Source: Planctomycetaceae bacterium (lineage in GTDB: Bacteria > Planctomycetota > Planctomycetia > Pirellulales > Pirellulaceae). From it: a stretch of 15,634 bases of DNA. The first letter of the stretch is position 1. Every line of letters begins with the position of its first letter. The position numbers and the translations under genes were made by a program. Below are positions 15,374 to 15,634 of the stretch, in pieces. Under the pieces are notes generated by a model. The model was not told where the DNA came from, did not search any database, and saw nothing but the letters and a program-made list of their open reading frames with translations. The stretch lies in NCBI GenBank assembly GCA_022614795.1, contig JAKEHX010000523.1, positions 1 through 15,634 of the forward strand, written 5' to 3'.

Positions 15374-15559
15374 GTTTCAGGTTTCAGGTTTCAGGTTTCA
15401 GGTTTCAGGGTTGGGGTTTCGGGTTTCGGGTTCCAGGTTTCAGGTTTCAGGTTTCAGTTTTCGGGTTTTGGGTTTCGCGGTTCGCGTTTCAGGGTTGAGT
15501 ACCGAGTACCGAGTACTGAGTACTGAGTACTGAGTACTGAGTACTGAGTACTGAGTACT
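15374..15559. repeat. Long heptamer array changing from GTTTCAG to GAGTACT
   Basis: Starting at 15374, five GTTTCAG units are followed by variants (GGTTGGG, GTTTCGG twice, GTTCCAG, GTTTCAG three times, TTTTCGG, GTTTTGG, GTTTCGC, GGTTCGC, GTTTCAG, GGTTGAG). Then come nine GAGTAC[CT] units (15497-15559; two end in C, seven in T). The 7-bp phase is unbroken over about 186 bp. Each of the seven GAGTACT units contains the palindrome AGTACT. The array lies in the leader or promoter zone of the lipoprotein gene, 14 bp from its start codon. Confidence 0.93.
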
Positions 15560-15570
15560 AAGTGGGCGCA

Positions 15571-15614
15571 GTCAGGACATGGGTGGCGCTTTTGGGTCAG
15601 GACATGGGTGGCGC
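15571..15614. repeat. Two 19-bp direct repeats at the window edge
   Basis: GTCAGGACATGGGTGGCGC occurs at 15571-15589 and again at 15596-15614, offset 25 bp. The second copy is followed by a short stretch to the window end with no visible gene. They might be the end of a mobile element or paired binding sites upstream of the operon; the sequence alone does not decide. Confidence 0.75.
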
Positions 15615-15634
15615 GCTGAGGGGTTGTTAACTCC

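Noticed and set aside
14811..15533. 240-aa plus-strand open frame ending in FQVSGFR-type repeats
   Set aside because: It is antisense to the lipoprotein gene and then a translation of the heptamer array. The seven-residue peptide period simply follows from 21 bp.

Overview
The window looks like chromosomal DNA from a high-GC planctomycete (phylum Planctomycetota). I infer this from the gene types rather than from any marker gene. They include an ECF sigma factor coupled to a Ser/Thr kinase with WD40 repeats, a Tat-exported Gfo/Idh/MocA oxidoreductase, an Abhydrolase_10-type esterase, a small lipoprotein with a CPTPWDFCC cluster, and short-period repeats filling many gene junctions. No rRNA, tRNA, CRISPR array, transposase or phage gene was seen.

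Layout. Positions 1-66 (-) hold the first 22 codons of a Tat-exported protein that runs off the window. Positions 250-4415 (-) are a two-gene signalling unit. An ECF sigma factor with a probable TTG start ends in an ATGA overlap with a 1176-aa kinase. The kinase carries an N-terminal anti-sigma-like zinc motif, a Hanks-type kinase domain, one membrane span and about 14 WD40 blades. Divergent from it, 4611-5825 (+) encodes an HGSNAT/DUF5009-like membrane acyltransferase. This gene converges on the esterase gene across a repeat-filled gap (5831-5989).

Positions 5999-9356 (-) hold the oxidoreductase gene followed by the secreted esterase gene. A 543-bp non-coding stretch (9357-9899) separates them from a five-span membrane protein of unknown function (9900-10979). 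Positions 11132-15359 (-) form a probable export operon, in transcription order: lipoprotein, membrane-fusion protein, ABC ATPase, FtsX-type permease. This resembles MacAB or DevBCA exporters, but no outer-membrane channel gene is present here.

The most unusual signal is in the gaps. Five different low-complexity arrays all have a 7-bp period and lie 5-17 bp upstream of five start codons on the minus strand, usually touching the ribosome-binding site. The largest (15374-15559) keeps one 7-bp phase for about 26 units while its sequence changes from GTTTCAG to GAGTACT. Another (14684-14829) is folded into a 146-bp element with perfect 12-bp terminal inverted repeats. They resemble, in form only, the heptameric STRR repeats of cyanobacteria. 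The second notable signal is the zinc-motif/kinase/WD40 fusion coupled to its sigma factor.
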